Shown piece by piece: positions 27,285 to 36,500 of a DNA stretch of 64,000 nucleotides (the stretch's first letter is position 1; each line of letters opens with the position of its first letter). Source of the DNA: Lactobacillus sp. LL6 (GTDB lineage: Bacteria; Bacillota; Bacilli; Lactobacillales; Lactobacillaceae); assembly GCF_007570935.1 (NCBI RefSeq), contig NZ_VLLR01000002.1, positions 124,001 to 188,000 of the forward strand. The letters run 5' to 3'. Under the pieces are notes generated by a model. It saw only the letters and a program-made list of their open reading frames with translations, ran no database searches and had not been told where the DNA came from. The translations under genes were made by a program, and so were the position numbers.

Positions 27285-27635
27285 CTAGTAATTTTGTTTA
27301 TTATCGATATGTTTTCGGTAAAATAGTAAAACATACTCAAAAAGCATTAGAAATCCAGCTAAATATATCGAAATTGAAATTTGACGCTCAAGCCATTCTT
27401 GGGGGATTATTAACCAAGACCCTACTAAATATTTATATGCAAGTAGCCCCAGCATCCAGCCAAAACTAAGGGCTTCGAGTTTTTCATAATTAAAGAGAAT
27501 AACTTTACTTTTAGGTGATAGGGGAATGGTAGTTAAAGCAAGCTGGTTGATTCTTTTTTGAAAGCGATAAATTAAAGTCATAACTAAACTAACAATAAAG
27601 GCTAATAAGAAAATGCTAATAAACTCAGGTGTCAT
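27285..27635 (-). CDS. Hypothetical membrane protein, 116 residues
   Basis: I do not recognise a family. It has a hydrophobic N-terminal segment (about residues 5-22), a basic stretch KSPKSKVIL-like, and two further hydrophobic segments (about 55-72 and 88-106), so three membrane spans are likely. GAAAGGAG precedes the ATG; that ribosome binding site overlaps the stop codon of the small ORF upstream (27648-27743). Function unknown. Confidence 0.72.
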   Translation of the reverse strand: MTPEFISIFLLAFIVSLVMTLIYRFQKRINQLALTTIPLSPKSKVILFNYEKLEALSFGWMLGLLAYKYLVGSWLIIPQEWLERQISISIYLAGFLMLFEYVLLFYRKHIDNKQNY

Positions 27636-27647
27636 GTTTTCTCCTTT

Positions 27648-27743
27648 CTAAAAAATAAATAAAAAGATACCTGCGCGGGCAAGTAATATCCAAATAAGAG
27701 CAAGCAATCCTAGTACACTAATAGTAATAAAAAACTTTTTCAT
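27648..27743 (-). CDS. Small hydrophobic protein, 31 residues
   Basis: Read by eye on the minus strand: MKKFFITISVLGLLALIWI followed by LLARAGIFLFIF and TAG. It is a single membrane span with a basic N-terminus. Upstream is GGGAAA at a suitable distance. The stop codon directly abuts the ribosome binding site of the next gene, so the two look coupled. It could be a membrane microprotein or a leader peptide; no family is recognised. Confidence 0.5.
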   Translation of the reverse strand: MKKFFITISVLGLLALIWILLARAGIFLFIF

Positions 27744-27766
27744 TGAAATTTTTCCCATTCATAATT

Positions 27767-27810
27767 AAAAATACGATAGAACCTAATCCCTCTGATCCTA
27801 TCGTATTTTT
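27767..27810. terminator. Strong hairpin 24 bases upstream of the small hydrophobic ORF
   Basis: Arms AAAAATACGATAG (27767-27779) and CTATCGTATTTTT (27798-27810) pair perfectly over 13 bp and are flanked by A/T runs on both strands. On the minus strand it would end a transcript started near 28123 before the downstream small genes, acting as attenuator or as the end of an RNA gene. Confidence 0.7.
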
Positions 27811-28123
27811 AGTATGTTCTGATTTTCTGTTATGCGAGATCATAATTGATAAAATATCAGACATAATCAAGTCTTTCTACTACTTCACCAGTTCCATAAG
27901 GCTATATCTAATGGAGAAAGATATTCGAAAAAAGACTTCATTAAAATTCGCTAGTCAGAGTCAAAGTCTAGGTTACTTGAATCTATCAAATACAACTAGA
28001 AAATCTCATCGGAGACAAATTTACGGTGTTCTTTTATAAAAAAGATCTCAATTTTAGGAGAAAATTGCTACCAAACATTGGTCCAGCTCTACTGTTACCA
28101 GAAATATGATTACAATTATTTCA
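27767..28123 (-). ncRNA. Candidate structured RNA or long leader
   Basis: About 357 bases without a convincing gene lie between an extended -10 on the minus strand (TGG-TACAAT, 28130-28135) and the terminator hairpin. Many local stems can be drawn, such as CAATTTT/AAAATTG, GTCTC/GAGAT, TCTTTCT/AGAAAGA and TGATA/TATCA. It does not show the conserved blocks of RNase P RNA, tmRNA or a T-box. It may be a leader controlling the small membrane genes and glsA or an independent RNA. The plus-strand 98-codon frame across this area has no ribosome binding site and looks spurious. Confidence 0.4.
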
Positions 28124-28220
28124 GTAGTTATTGTACCATACAAAGCAAGCAAAATGCATAAAAATCCGTGACTTTTTCAACTTTTTTGTTATTTATAAGG
28201 TTAAATATTTGACTATTTAA

Positions 28221-28236
28221 ATGATAACGTTTACAA
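28221..28236 (+). promoter_or_regulatory. Perfect cre (CcpA) site
   Basis: ATGATAACGTTTACAA matches every fixed position of the cre consensus WTGNNARCGNWWWCAW. It lies 162 bases before the alarmone synthetase gene on one side and about 90 bases upstream of the possible minus-strand RNA on the other, so the target is not certain. Confidence 0.65.
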
Positions 28237-28277
28237 TAAACGCTATTTTTTCAAAATTAGTCAAATAAGTTGGGTTT

Positions 28278-28313
28278 ATATTGTAGCAAGGTGCTTTTTT
28301 GCTACAATATAAT
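28278..28313 (+). promoter_or_regulatory. Inverted repeat overlapping the likely -10 of the alarmone synthetase operon
   Basis: Arms ATATTGTAGCAA (28278-28289) and TTGCTACAATAT (28299-28310) pair perfectly over 12 bp. The right arm runs into TATAAT (28308-28313). This looks like an operator for an unknown dimeric regulator, possibly the response regulator encoded downstream; it lacks a T run and so is not a good terminator. Confidence 0.45.
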
Positions 28314-28397
28314 ATTGAAAAAATAAAAAACTAAATAAATTTTCACAGAATCTTCAAATGCCTGTGACAAAATATCTAAAAGAAAAAAGGTGAAGTT

Positions 28398-29012
28398 ATG
28401 AGTATCTATGGTGAATATAAACCTACTCTGCAAAAAATATTGCAAGAATTAATGACTCGATTTAATAGTTTGAATCAAGAACAACAATCAAATACAGGGG
28501 ATAGTTTATTTGAACATTTGAATGGACGTGTTAAAACAGAAAAAAGCATGACTGAAAAATGTCAACGTAAAAATTTGCCTCTAACACCATATTCTGCTCT
28601 TCGTGAAAATCGTGACAGTATAGGATTGAGAATCGTGTGTAATTTTATTGATGATATTTATCTATGTGTTGATAAAATTAATCAAATGCCTGATATAGAA
28701 ATTGTTAAGAAAAAGGATTACATTACTAATGCTAAGCCAAATGGTTATCGTTCGTATCACTTAATCTTGGATATGACTACATCAGATATTGATATAGAAG
28801 GTAATTCTCCAGGTCATTATTATGTAGAAATTCAATTAAGAACAATTGCAATGGATACTTGGGCTAGTTTAGAACATGAAATGAAATATAAGCATGAAGT
28901 TAAGCATCCGGAGCTTATTAGTCGTGAATTAAAACGAGTTGCAGATGAATTAGCTTCTTGTGATGTAAGTATGCAGACTATTAGACAAATGATAAGGGAT
29001 GAGAATCAATGA
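28398..29012 (+). CDS. Small alarmone synthetase (RelA/SpoT-domain, (p)ppGpp synthetase)
   Basis: A 204-residue single-domain (p)ppGpp synthetase that transfers pyrophosphate from ATP to GDP/GTP. The RelA/SpoT domain motifs are RVKTEKSMTEK, RDSIGLRIVC (slightly altered from D-I-A-G-x-R), KPNGYRSYHLI and VEIQLRTIAMDTWASLEHEM. There is no HD hydrolase domain, TGS or ACT domain, which makes it a RelP/RelQ-type small synthetase. AAAAGGTGA precedes the ATG. It overlaps the response-regulator gene by 4 bases (ATGA), so alarmone production and signalling are translationally coupled. Which of RelP or RelQ it is cannot be settled by eye. Confidence 0.88.
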   Translation: MSIYGEYKPTLQKILQELMTRFNSLNQEQQSNTGDSLFEHLNGRVKTEKSMTEKCQRKNLPLTPYSALRENRDSIGLRIVCNFIDDIYLCVDKINQMPDIEIVKKKDYITNAKPNGYRSYHLILDMTTSDIDIEGNSPGHYYVEIQLRTIAMDTWASLEHEMKYKHEVKHPELISRELKRVADELASCDVSMQTIRQMIRDENQ

Positions 29013-29674
29013 AGATTTTGTTAGCAGAAGATGAACCGCAGCTTTCTCGAGTTGTGAAGATGGCTATTGAAACTAATGGCTATGATGTGGATGCAGTGTT
29101 TAACGGAAAAGAAGCTGTTGATAAAGTAAAAAGTAATGCTTATGATGTAATAATTTTAGATATTATGATGCCTGTAATGGACGGAATTGAAGCGCTTAAA
29201 GAGATTCGTGCGATGGGTGATAAAACCTATGTTATGATGCTGACAGCGAAAGCAGAAGTTGATGATAAAGTAACGGGGCTTGAATCTGGGGCGGATGATT
29301 ATTTGACCAAACCATTTTCACTAAAAGAATTAATTGCACGCTTAAAATCTCGTGAGCGTCGTGACAGCGACTATTCAGTTAGTGAGCTTCAATATGGCGA
29401 TATTACTTTAAATACAGATGAGCAGGAATTAATAAGCCATAATTCAATTCGCTTAGCAAATAAAGAAACTGATTTGTTAAATTATCTTATGTTAAATAAG
29501 GAAAAAGAAATTTCAACCGAAGATATTTTGAATCACGTTTGGAAAAATGATCCTGACGCTGATAGTGAAATGGTTTGGCTGTATGTTTCTTATTTACGTC
29601 AGAAATTGCTCAATATTCAAAGTTCTGTGAAAATCGAAGGTGACAAAGGTGGTAGTTTTAAGTTAATTAGTTAG
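29009..29674 (+). CDS. OmpR-family response regulator
   Basis: A 221-residue two-component response regulator. The receiver domain has the acidic pair at AEDEP, phospho-acceptor Asp51 in VIILDIMMPVMDG, and the conserved lysine in TKPFSLKEL. The C-terminal winged-helix DNA-binding domain shows ETDLLNYLMLNKEKEIS and VWLYVSYLRQKL-type sequence. It is sandwiched between the alarmone synthetase gene (4-base overlap) and its sensor kinase, which follows directly. Target genes are unknown; the operon's own promoter with its 12-bp inverted repeat is a candidate. Confidence 0.93.
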   Translation: MKILLAEDEPQLSRVVKMAIETNGYDVDAVFNGKEAVDKVKSNAYDVIILDIMMPVMDGIEALKEIRAMGDKTYVMMLTAKAEVDDKVTGLESGADDYLTKPFSLKELIARLKSRERRDSDYSVSELQYGDITLNTDEQELISHNSIRLANKETDLLNYLMLNKEKEISTEDILNHVWKNDPDADSEMVWLYVSYLRQKLLNIQSSVKIEGDKGGSFKLIS

Positions 29675-29683
29675 GTGATAAAA

Positions 29684-30964
29684 ATGAATAAAACGATTCA
29701 AAAGTTTCGTTTACAGTTTATCGTTATATCTATTGCATCTTTAGCAATTGTGTTGTTTTCAACCGTGGGATTAATGATTGGAACTGACTTTAGCAGAGCT
29801 CATGGTGAAGCAACTCGCGTAATGTCAGCTTTAGTTAGAAATAATGGACAATTAACTCCACAAGATTCACATGAATTTAGTCAAAATCAAAGCCCTTTTA
29901 ATGCTTTGATAAATAATCGTCCTAATCCTGATTCAGTGTATCAGTATCGTTATTTTTCAGTAGCTGTTAATAATAACAAACTAAAAATTTTAAATTGGCA
30001 AAATAGTAAGGTATATGGTGTTAGCCAAGATAAAATTTTAAATGTTACTCGTCATTTACTTAATAAAAAACAAACAAAAGGAGTAACGATTTTAGCAAGG
30101 AATACTTACTCATATGAAGTGATTGCTAACAGTAATGGCAAAAAAATGGTAGTCTTTTTGAATACTTCTTTAATTTATGAAAGAAGCTGGAGTTTGCTTC
30201 GTTTAGCAATTCTTCTTACATTGGGAGCTTTAGTATTCTTTGCAATAATTTTAATAATTTTATCTAAACGAGCTATTCAGCCAGTAGTTCGCTCTTATGA
30301 AAAACAGCAGCAATTCATCACTAATGCAGGACATGAGTTAAAGACCCCACTTGCAATCATTTCTGCTAATACTGAAATGGAAGAAATGATGGGGAATGAA
30401 TCAGAATGGACTCAAAGCACTAAGCAGCAAACAGCAAGATTAACCAAACTCATTAACCAGTTGATTTCGATGGCTCGTCTTGGTGAAACTGGAGATTTAG
30501 TATTATCTAAAGTTAACTTTTCTGAAATAGTGGAAGAATCTGCTAAGAGTTTTTCATCAGTAATAAAAAATGATGGTAAAACTTATCAAATAGCTATTCA
30601 ATCGGGCTTATATGTAATGGCTGAAAAACAATCTTTAATGGAAGTTGTTAATATTTTGCTAGATAATGCTCATAAGTATTGTACAGAAAAAGGAATTGTA
30701 AAGATAAGCCTACATAAGAATCGTTTTGCTCAAACTGCAGTTTTACGGGTTAGCAATAGTTTTAAAAATGGTAAAAATATCAATTATGAAACTTTTTTTG
30801 ATAGATTTTATCGAGAAGATGAATCGCATAATAATAAAAAATCCGGCTATGGAATAGGACTGGCAATGGCAAGGGATACTATTCATGCTTTTAATGGAAA
30901 AATTAACGTGTCATATAAAGATGGAATGATTCATTTTGATGTAGTGTTGAAATTAGTTAAATAA
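29684..30964 (+). CDS. Sensor histidine kinase
   Basis: A 426-residue membrane histidine kinase. It has TM1 at about 10-33, an extracellular domain of about 130 residues, TM2 at about 165-190, and a HisKA domain with His217 in FITNAGHELKTPLAIIS. The ATP-binding domain shows the N box EVVNILLDNAHKYC and the G box KSGYGIGLAMARD. A GTG at 29675 is also in frame, but AGGTGA before ATG 29684 favours the latter. It presumably phosphorylates the preceding response regulator. The sensed signal is unknown. Confidence 0.92.
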   Translation: MNKTIQKFRLQFIVISIASLAIVLFSTVGLMIGTDFSRAHGEATRVMSALVRNNGQLTPQDSHEFSQNQSPFNALINNRPNPDSVYQYRYFSVAVNNNKLKILNWQNSKVYGVSQDKILNVTRHLLNKKQTKGVTILARNTYSYEVIANSNGKKMVVFLNTSLIYERSWSLLRLAILLTLGALVFFAIILIILSKRAIQPVVRSYEKQQQFITNAGHELKTPLAIISANTEMEEMMGNESEWTQSTKQQTARLTKLINQLISMARLGETGDLVLSKVNFSEIVEESAKSFSSVIKNDGKTYQIAIQSGLYVMAEKQSLMEVVNILLDNAHKYCTEKGIVKISLHKNRFAQTAVLRVSNSFKNGKNINYETFFDRFYREDESHNNKKSGYGIGLAMARDTIHAFNGKINVSYKDGMIHFDVVLKLVK

Positions 30965-30970
30965 TACAAA

Positions 30971-31009
30971 AACCGGGAATGTACGTTTGTACATTCCCGG
31001 TTCCTTTTT
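30971..31009 (+). terminator. Terminator of the alarmone/two-component operon
   Basis: A perfect 14-bp GC-rich stem, arms AACCGGGAATGTAC (30971-30984) and 30989-31002, with a GTTT loop, followed by CCTTTTT. Confidence 0.92.
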
Positions 31010-31026
31010 AGGAGCGACATTCAAAA

Positions 31027-32775
31027 TTATTTATAAAATCCAGCTTCATACCAATTATGGGCAGATGGTTTTTTAGACCAATTTGATATATTGGAGTTAA
31101 CTGCTGTAATTGAGTATGACCCACTAAGTGGTGCAACATAGGCATGTTGGTACATCCATTGCTGCCACTGATGTAATTTTTTAATACGATAATTTTTATT
31201 GAATGATTTCGTAGAATCAATATCACTAAGAAGCTGAGTATTGGTTGGTGAAGTAAATCGAGAGAAATTATAAGGCATTTTTTCACCATAGAATACATTT
31301 GGCGAAGGATCACCTGATGGATCCCAGCTTCCTTCGAAGACATCAATTTTTGGACTGCTGGCTTTAACCGATTCGACCCAATTGTTAAACTCCATTGGTC
31401 GACCGCCAACAAATCTTACATCTAAACCAATCTTTTTCCATTGTTGAATATAATTAGTCCAGATTGCTTCAACATTCTGTTGAGTATCACGTACTGCTAA
31501 GTTGATAACAAGCTTCTTGCCGTTAGGCTGAGAGCGGTAAGAAGCACCGGGGCGTTTTTTGTAGCCGGCCTTGTTGAGTAGCTGATTGGCCTTTTTTAAG
31601 TCATAAGGATATCCCGGAATTGTCTTATCATGGTATACACCAAATTGACTAGGGATAAGAGTTGTCAGGCGATACCGCAATCCATGATAAAATCGCTTAT
31701 TAACAGCATCAACATTCATTGCATATAACATTGCTTTTCTAAGAGAAACATTATCCATTTTGCTATGAGGAGTTTGGATATTTTTTCCCAATTTGTTATC
31801 CCATTTGCCTACACGGAAGCTAAGATAATCATAGAACGGAGTCTTTCTACCGATAAAATTGACATCCTTAGTATTTTTAACCTCTTCAAATTGTTCTGAA
31901 AGTACAGCTGCAATGTCAAATTTTCGGCTTTTAATAGCTTGTGAAGCACTTGAAACTGAAACAGTTGTCATTTCAATATGTTTAAAATTAGGCTGACCTC
32001 GCCAGTAGTATGGAGTGCGTGACCAAGTTGTAGATTGACCACGAACTGTTTTATCCATTTTGTAAGGTCCGAAGAACAGGGGATATTTGCGGACCTTATC
32101 ACTGGAAATAAGTTTATCCATAGGTATATCTTTAAGATAATGGTAAGGAGCAGCATATTCCCAGAAAAAGCCATTATCGTGTTGGAGCATCGCTGGATTC
32201 ATTTGCTTGAAATGTAATATTAAGGTGCGACCATTTTTGCCATCTGGCATGGATATTCCTGAGATTTTTTTATTCTTGCCCACATGGTAAGAATGTAGAC
32301 CGACAATATTTTCGAGGGAAGAAGTGTACTGAGTTGTGGAAACTTTCGGACTTCCTAAAATCTCATATGAATAATACATGTCTTGAGCAGTGACTGGTTT
32401 ACCATCAGACCAACGAACATTCTTTTTGAGCTGAATTGTGGCTGTCTTGTTTTTTCGGTTAAGTCTTAACACGGCGGGGCCCTTGTCCGTGATTTTAGAA
32501 TTAGTATCTGCATAAAATAGTCCTTCCTCACCGGGCGCAGACGCTTCTTCGTCTGGTTCGGTGTCTTGAAGCTCTTCTAAAAAAATTCCTGTAAAAGGTG
32601 AGTTGTTTTCTAGTGCGACAGTTAATGTACCGCCTTTTTTTATTGGCTTTTTTACGGTTTCTTGCTGAAAGTGCACATGCTCTAGTGAAGTCTGTTTTGA
32701 TTTTGAACAGGCGCTAATGGTTAACATGCTAACTCCTACTAATAGAGCAGGCATTAATTTGGATTTTGATTTCAT
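31027..32775 (-). CDS. oppA: Peptide-binding lipoprotein, OppA family
   Basis: A 582-residue peptide-binding lipoprotein. ATG 32775 follows TTGGAGGTAT; the upstream in-frame extension has no ribosome binding site. The signal peptide ends in the lipobox LTISAC with Cys23 as lipid anchor. The SBP_bac_5 domain is full length, with RKAMLYAMNVDAVNKRFYHG and FEGSWDPSGDPSPNVFYGE as family marks. No Opp permease genes follow, so it is a stand-alone receptor for a shared transporter. A strong promoter and a T-box-like leader precede it, suggesting control by amino-acid supply. It is related to, but not the same as, the OppA fragment at the window start. Confidence 0.92.
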   Translation of the reverse strand: MKSKSKLMPALLVGVSMLTISACSKSKQTSLEHVHFQQETVKKPIKKGGTLTVALENNSPFTGIFLEELQDTEPDEEASAPGEEGLFYADTNSKITDKGPAVLRLNRKNKTATIQLKKNVRWSDGKPVTAQDMYYSYEILGSPKVSTTQYTSSLENIVGLHSYHVGKNKKISGISMPDGKNGRTLILHFKQMNPAMLQHDNGFFWEYAAPYHYLKDIPMDKLISSDKVRKYPLFFGPYKMDKTVRGQSTTWSRTPYYWRGQPNFKHIEMTTVSVSSASQAIKSRKFDIAAVLSEQFEEVKNTKDVNFIGRKTPFYDYLSFRVGKWDNKLGKNIQTPHSKMDNVSLRKAMLYAMNVDAVNKRFYHGLRYRLTTLIPSQFGVYHDKTIPGYPYDLKKANQLLNKAGYKKRPGASYRSQPNGKKLVINLAVRDTQQNVEAIWTNYIQQWKKIGLDVRFVGGRPMEFNNWVESVKASSPKIDVFEGSWDPSGDPSPNVFYGEKMPYNFSRFTSPTNTQLLSDIDSTKSFNKNYRIKKLHQWQQWMYQHAYVAPLSGSYSITAVNSNISNWSKKPSAHNWYEAGFYK

Positions 32776-32849
32776 AATATACCTCCAATCTAAAATCCAA
32801 TGCAGCAAGATACAAAAGCACAAAACACACTAGGAGCATCTATCCTAAA

Positions 32850-33045
32850 AAACTGATCTTAAAAACGTACGGTCAAATGACGATACGCTGTCGCTATAAG
32901 GGGCTATCCCCAAATTACTTTTAATCGTAATTTTGCTCAAAGGTGATTTTTAGTAAAACTTTAGTTGTTTCATCTCAGCAAGTAGAAATTCTCTGTATTC
33001 CCGCTATTTTACTTACTTTCCTTATCAAAGCTGCTTAATATTTTG
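32850..33045 (-). promoter_or_regulatory. T-box-like leader of oppA
   Basis: On the minus strand the leader has a Stem I resembling T-boxes: 5' AAGG, AAAGTA (AGTA loop), AGTAAAA paired with TTTTACT, an opposite loop AAAAATCA, then CCTT. ACAGAGA and GCTGAGA near the stem tip also match T-box signatures. If the loop follows the usual (G)AA-N-codon-ACC layout, the specifier is ATC (isoleucine). Next come a perfect small hairpin (ATTAC/GTAAT) and a terminator-like stem followed by TTTTT (about 32857-32885). The canonical 14-base T-box sequence is not obvious; GGGGATAGCCCC lies in its place. A diverged T-box is my best reading. Confidence 0.55.
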
Positions 33046-33057
33046 TTGGTGATTTTA

Positions 33058-33085
33058 ATCATACTCCCTTTTTTAATTTAGTCAA
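33058..33085 (-). promoter_or_regulatory. Promoter of the oppA leader
   Basis: On the minus strand: -35 TTGACT (33080-33085), 16-base spacer, -10 TATGAT (33058-33063). The predicted start near 33051 gives a leader of about 275 bases before the oppA start codon. Confidence 0.7.
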
Positions 33086-33113
33086 TAAAAAATATTTAGT
33101 AAATTTTTTAAGT

Positions 33114-33159
33114 AAAAAAAGACTTGACTCCAAAAGTAATAAAATGAGTCAAGTCTCTT
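33114..33159. terminator. Hairpin terminator, best on the minus strand
   Basis: GACTTGACTC (33121-33130) pairs with GAGTCAAGTC (33146-33155). On the minus strand it is followed by TTTTTTT. No minus-strand gene is seen upstream, so it may insulate oppA from read-through, or end a short transcript from the 33160-33500 region, where I see only AT-rich sequence and a CTAAGTG/CACTTAG stem (33181-33203). Confidence 0.6.
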
Positions 33160-33477
33160 TTGTAATGATATGTAATATAACTAAGTGATGAGAAAGCACT
33201 TAGAGATTGAATAAGAAAGCTGAAATCAAATGATTTCAATAAACATTATAACAGCTATATAAAAAATAACAAGTGTAAATTACAGAATTATACATAAAAT
33301 TACCATTTTATGTATATAAAGTATAACAATCTATAATCAATATTATAATTATTTTATATTTAATTATAAGTATATATTTTGTACGTTATTTAATGAATCA
33401 TATTATTGTATTTTATCCTAATATCCAATTAAATATATTTTATATAATAGTTATCGAAAAATAAGAACAATATTTTT

Positions 33478-33504
33478 TTGATTTATTCTTAAAAGAACTA
33501 TAAT
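33478..33504 (+). promoter_or_regulatory. Probable promoter of the giant MBG adhesin gene
   Basis: TTGATT (33478-33483) and TATAAT (33499-33504) are separated by 15 bases, with an AAGAA/TTCTT inverted repeat between them. Start of transcription near 33511 would give a leader of about 60 bases. Confidence 0.5.
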
Positions 33505-33574
33505 GTATATATCAATATCAAGGATACAAAAGCAATATTTAGGTAAATCTTTAAAATATAAAAGGATGAGAAAG

Positions 33575-36500
33575 ATGATATATAGTAAAAAGAATTGTGA
33601 TACTAAACAAAGATTTAGTATTAGAAAATTAACTGTAGGAACTTGTTCGGTATTATTGTCTACGTTGTTTTTAACAATAAATAATAATCAAATTGTTCAT
33701 GCAGCTGATAATACAGATACTACTTCATCAACTGAAAAAGATACTACTTCAGCTAATCAAGTACTTCAGAAAAAAGAAGTGACTCTTGATTCTTCTAAAG
33801 ATGCGCAAGATACTCAAAATCCAAAAAGTAAAACTACAGATAATGCCAAAGTTGATACTAATGATTCTAACAACACACCAACTAAAGCAAATACAAATAA
33901 TGATGCAAACACAGATTTAGCAAAAGAAAATACGGCTAGTCAAACTAATCCTAAAAATAAGCAAGAAGTTGATAGTGCTAAAGTTGATAGTACTAAATCT
34001 ACTACCACTAAAACTGATGCTATAAGAGTTTCTCAAGAAGAAACTGTAGCTTCTCAAAAAGATACTAAAACAATCTCATCTTCTGATAATATTCAGAGCA
34101 AAGCTGCTGAAAATACAGAAAATGAAACTAGTAATAAAAATAGCACTAATGATTTAGATCTCAAAGCTTCTACTGCTAATTCAAAAGAATTAACTAAAAA
34201 TCTGAAAGAATCTAAAATTGCTACAGAATTACCTGCTCCAGAACTCAATAGCGCCTTTGCTCAAGATGAATATAAAGGCTTCGTTGTCCAAGGAAGCAAT
34301 ATGAATGAAATCGCATCACAGTTTTTAACTAATAGTGATGCAATCACTAAAGCTGGGGGTAAGATCACTTGGGATGGACCAAATAGCGTCACGAACTCGG
34401 ATGTGAACGCAGGTACCCAGCTATCTGGTAATATCGTGGTGTCATATCCTGACTCAACAAAGAAAACAGTGACTGCTTACTTTATGGGAGTTGCTCAAGT
34501 GGCAGCAAATGCTAACTTGAATACTAGTCAAAAGCAAACTGGATTTTTATATGTGTCTAAGGTTGGCGATTCGATTGATGTTACTGCTTTAGATGCCAAT
34601 AATACCGCAATTTTTAATAGTAGCGCTAGCAATTCAATCATTCCGACAACTGATAGTGTGGGAGTAAATTTATCGGCAAAATTGCTAGGCAGTCCTAATA
34701 CATCAACTATTGGCTTTCATGAACTGGAAGTTGAAGTTACTGATAGTGGAAATGCAAATGGAATGACTGTCATTGGTTCACCTTACACTGTAAAGGTGCC
34801 ATATTTAGTTCAAACGCTAGAACCAATTACCGATACTCCAATCATGAACATTCAAAAATCACAAAATGTTAATCTAGCAGGCACTAGCGAGGTTAACTTC
34901 AAATGGCCATGGCTTAATGCTGGATATTATGATTCCTTGTCTGGTAGTGGTAGTGGAATTGGACGCTTTTTTTATAAGGATTATTTGAAATACTTTGCCT
35001 TAGGTGGCAATTTATATGTATCTACTACTATGAATGGCTTTGGAACCGTGGATAATCCTATATCAGAATTTAAAATTCAATTAGCTACTAGTACGGCAGA
35101 TCCGCAGATTTTAAGTAACGCACCAGCTTTAACCGTAAAGATCAACTGGCTTGATGGGCCAAAAAATACAACAGTATATACTTTTAAAGATTCTACGCAA
35201 ACTAATCTTATGCTTATAAAGCAAGCGATTAAAAAGCAATTAGAAAATATGAGTAGCAGTGAAATTGGTAAAACATTTTCAAAGATTGCTTTAGCTAATG
35301 GAAGTACAACGCAAGCTACTGCTATAGCATTTAGCAATACAGCAATCACGAATCCAATGGCTCTTATAGTTGGGACTCCAGCAACTGGAAAATATACAAC
35401 TGAGCTTAACATAAGCTATGGCCAAGGTGGCGATACTGCTAATGGCTTTATTCCTGATATCTTTTCTACTGAATCAGTCTTGCCTAATGCTGATTTATTA
35501 TCCTTACTTCAAAAATATAACCCAAAGCTTTCACTGACTGACTATGCTTGGGGAAATGCTGGGGGAAATAGTTATTCACCAACTACTTGGACCAAGGTAC
35601 CAGCTGAGATTTACAGCGTAAATGTTCCAGAAGCAATTAATAAGGAAGTTAATATTGCAGACGGTCCGCAAAGCTTTACTGCAGATGAATTACAAGGACA
35701 GTATTTAAAGCAGCTCACATTCGGGACGACTAATGCTACCAGTGCAGATTGGCCAGCAGGCACTACATTTGAATTTGTGGGCGGGGATGCTGAAAACGGT
35801 AAAATTACTATGGACGCTCCCGGTCAAACGAAGACAACCCAACTTAAGATCACTTTGCCCGGTGGAAGTACAACTACTGTAAATGTAACTTTGACTACTG
35901 CTGCCTTACAAGAAAATCAACGTGAGGTAAAGGTTAGATACTTAGATAGTGACGATAATGATAAGTTAGTTTCGACTGGTGATGGCTTTAAGATTGGCGA
36001 GGTTGGCAGTAGTGTCAATTTTACTCTCTCTATTCCTGATAAGTATGAATTAAAGCCTGGTCAAAATGATATCAACGGTAATACTTTAACTTATAAAATC
36101 ACTGATGATAAAAGTGAAGACGGCATTCAATATGCCAATGTTTACTTAATCCATAAAACTGAAAAAATTACTGACCCATCCCAAGCAGAAATTCAAGAAA
36201 CTCGGACTGCTACTGTTAATTATGTTTATGGAACTGATGTTAAAGATGAAGCCGGTAATATTATTCATGCCAAAGATAGTCAAGCTGCTCCTTCTGCAGT
36301 CTTAGATGTTTTCTATACTCGCACTGCTATTAAAGATTTAGTTACTGGTAATATCACTTATGGCAATTGGCAATGGGATGATAGTAAAAATGATGATGGT
36401 TATACTAATGGTTATAAGGTGGTATCTGGTACTTGGTCAAGCTTGCCTACTAGTTGGGCTCCCGTAGTTGCCGATGTGCCAACTGTTGATGGTTTTACTG

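Noticed and set aside
27743-28039. 98-codon plus-strand frame
   Set aside because: No ribosome binding site, unusual composition, and it crosses a perfect terminator hairpin; better explained as non-coding or antisense RNA sequence.
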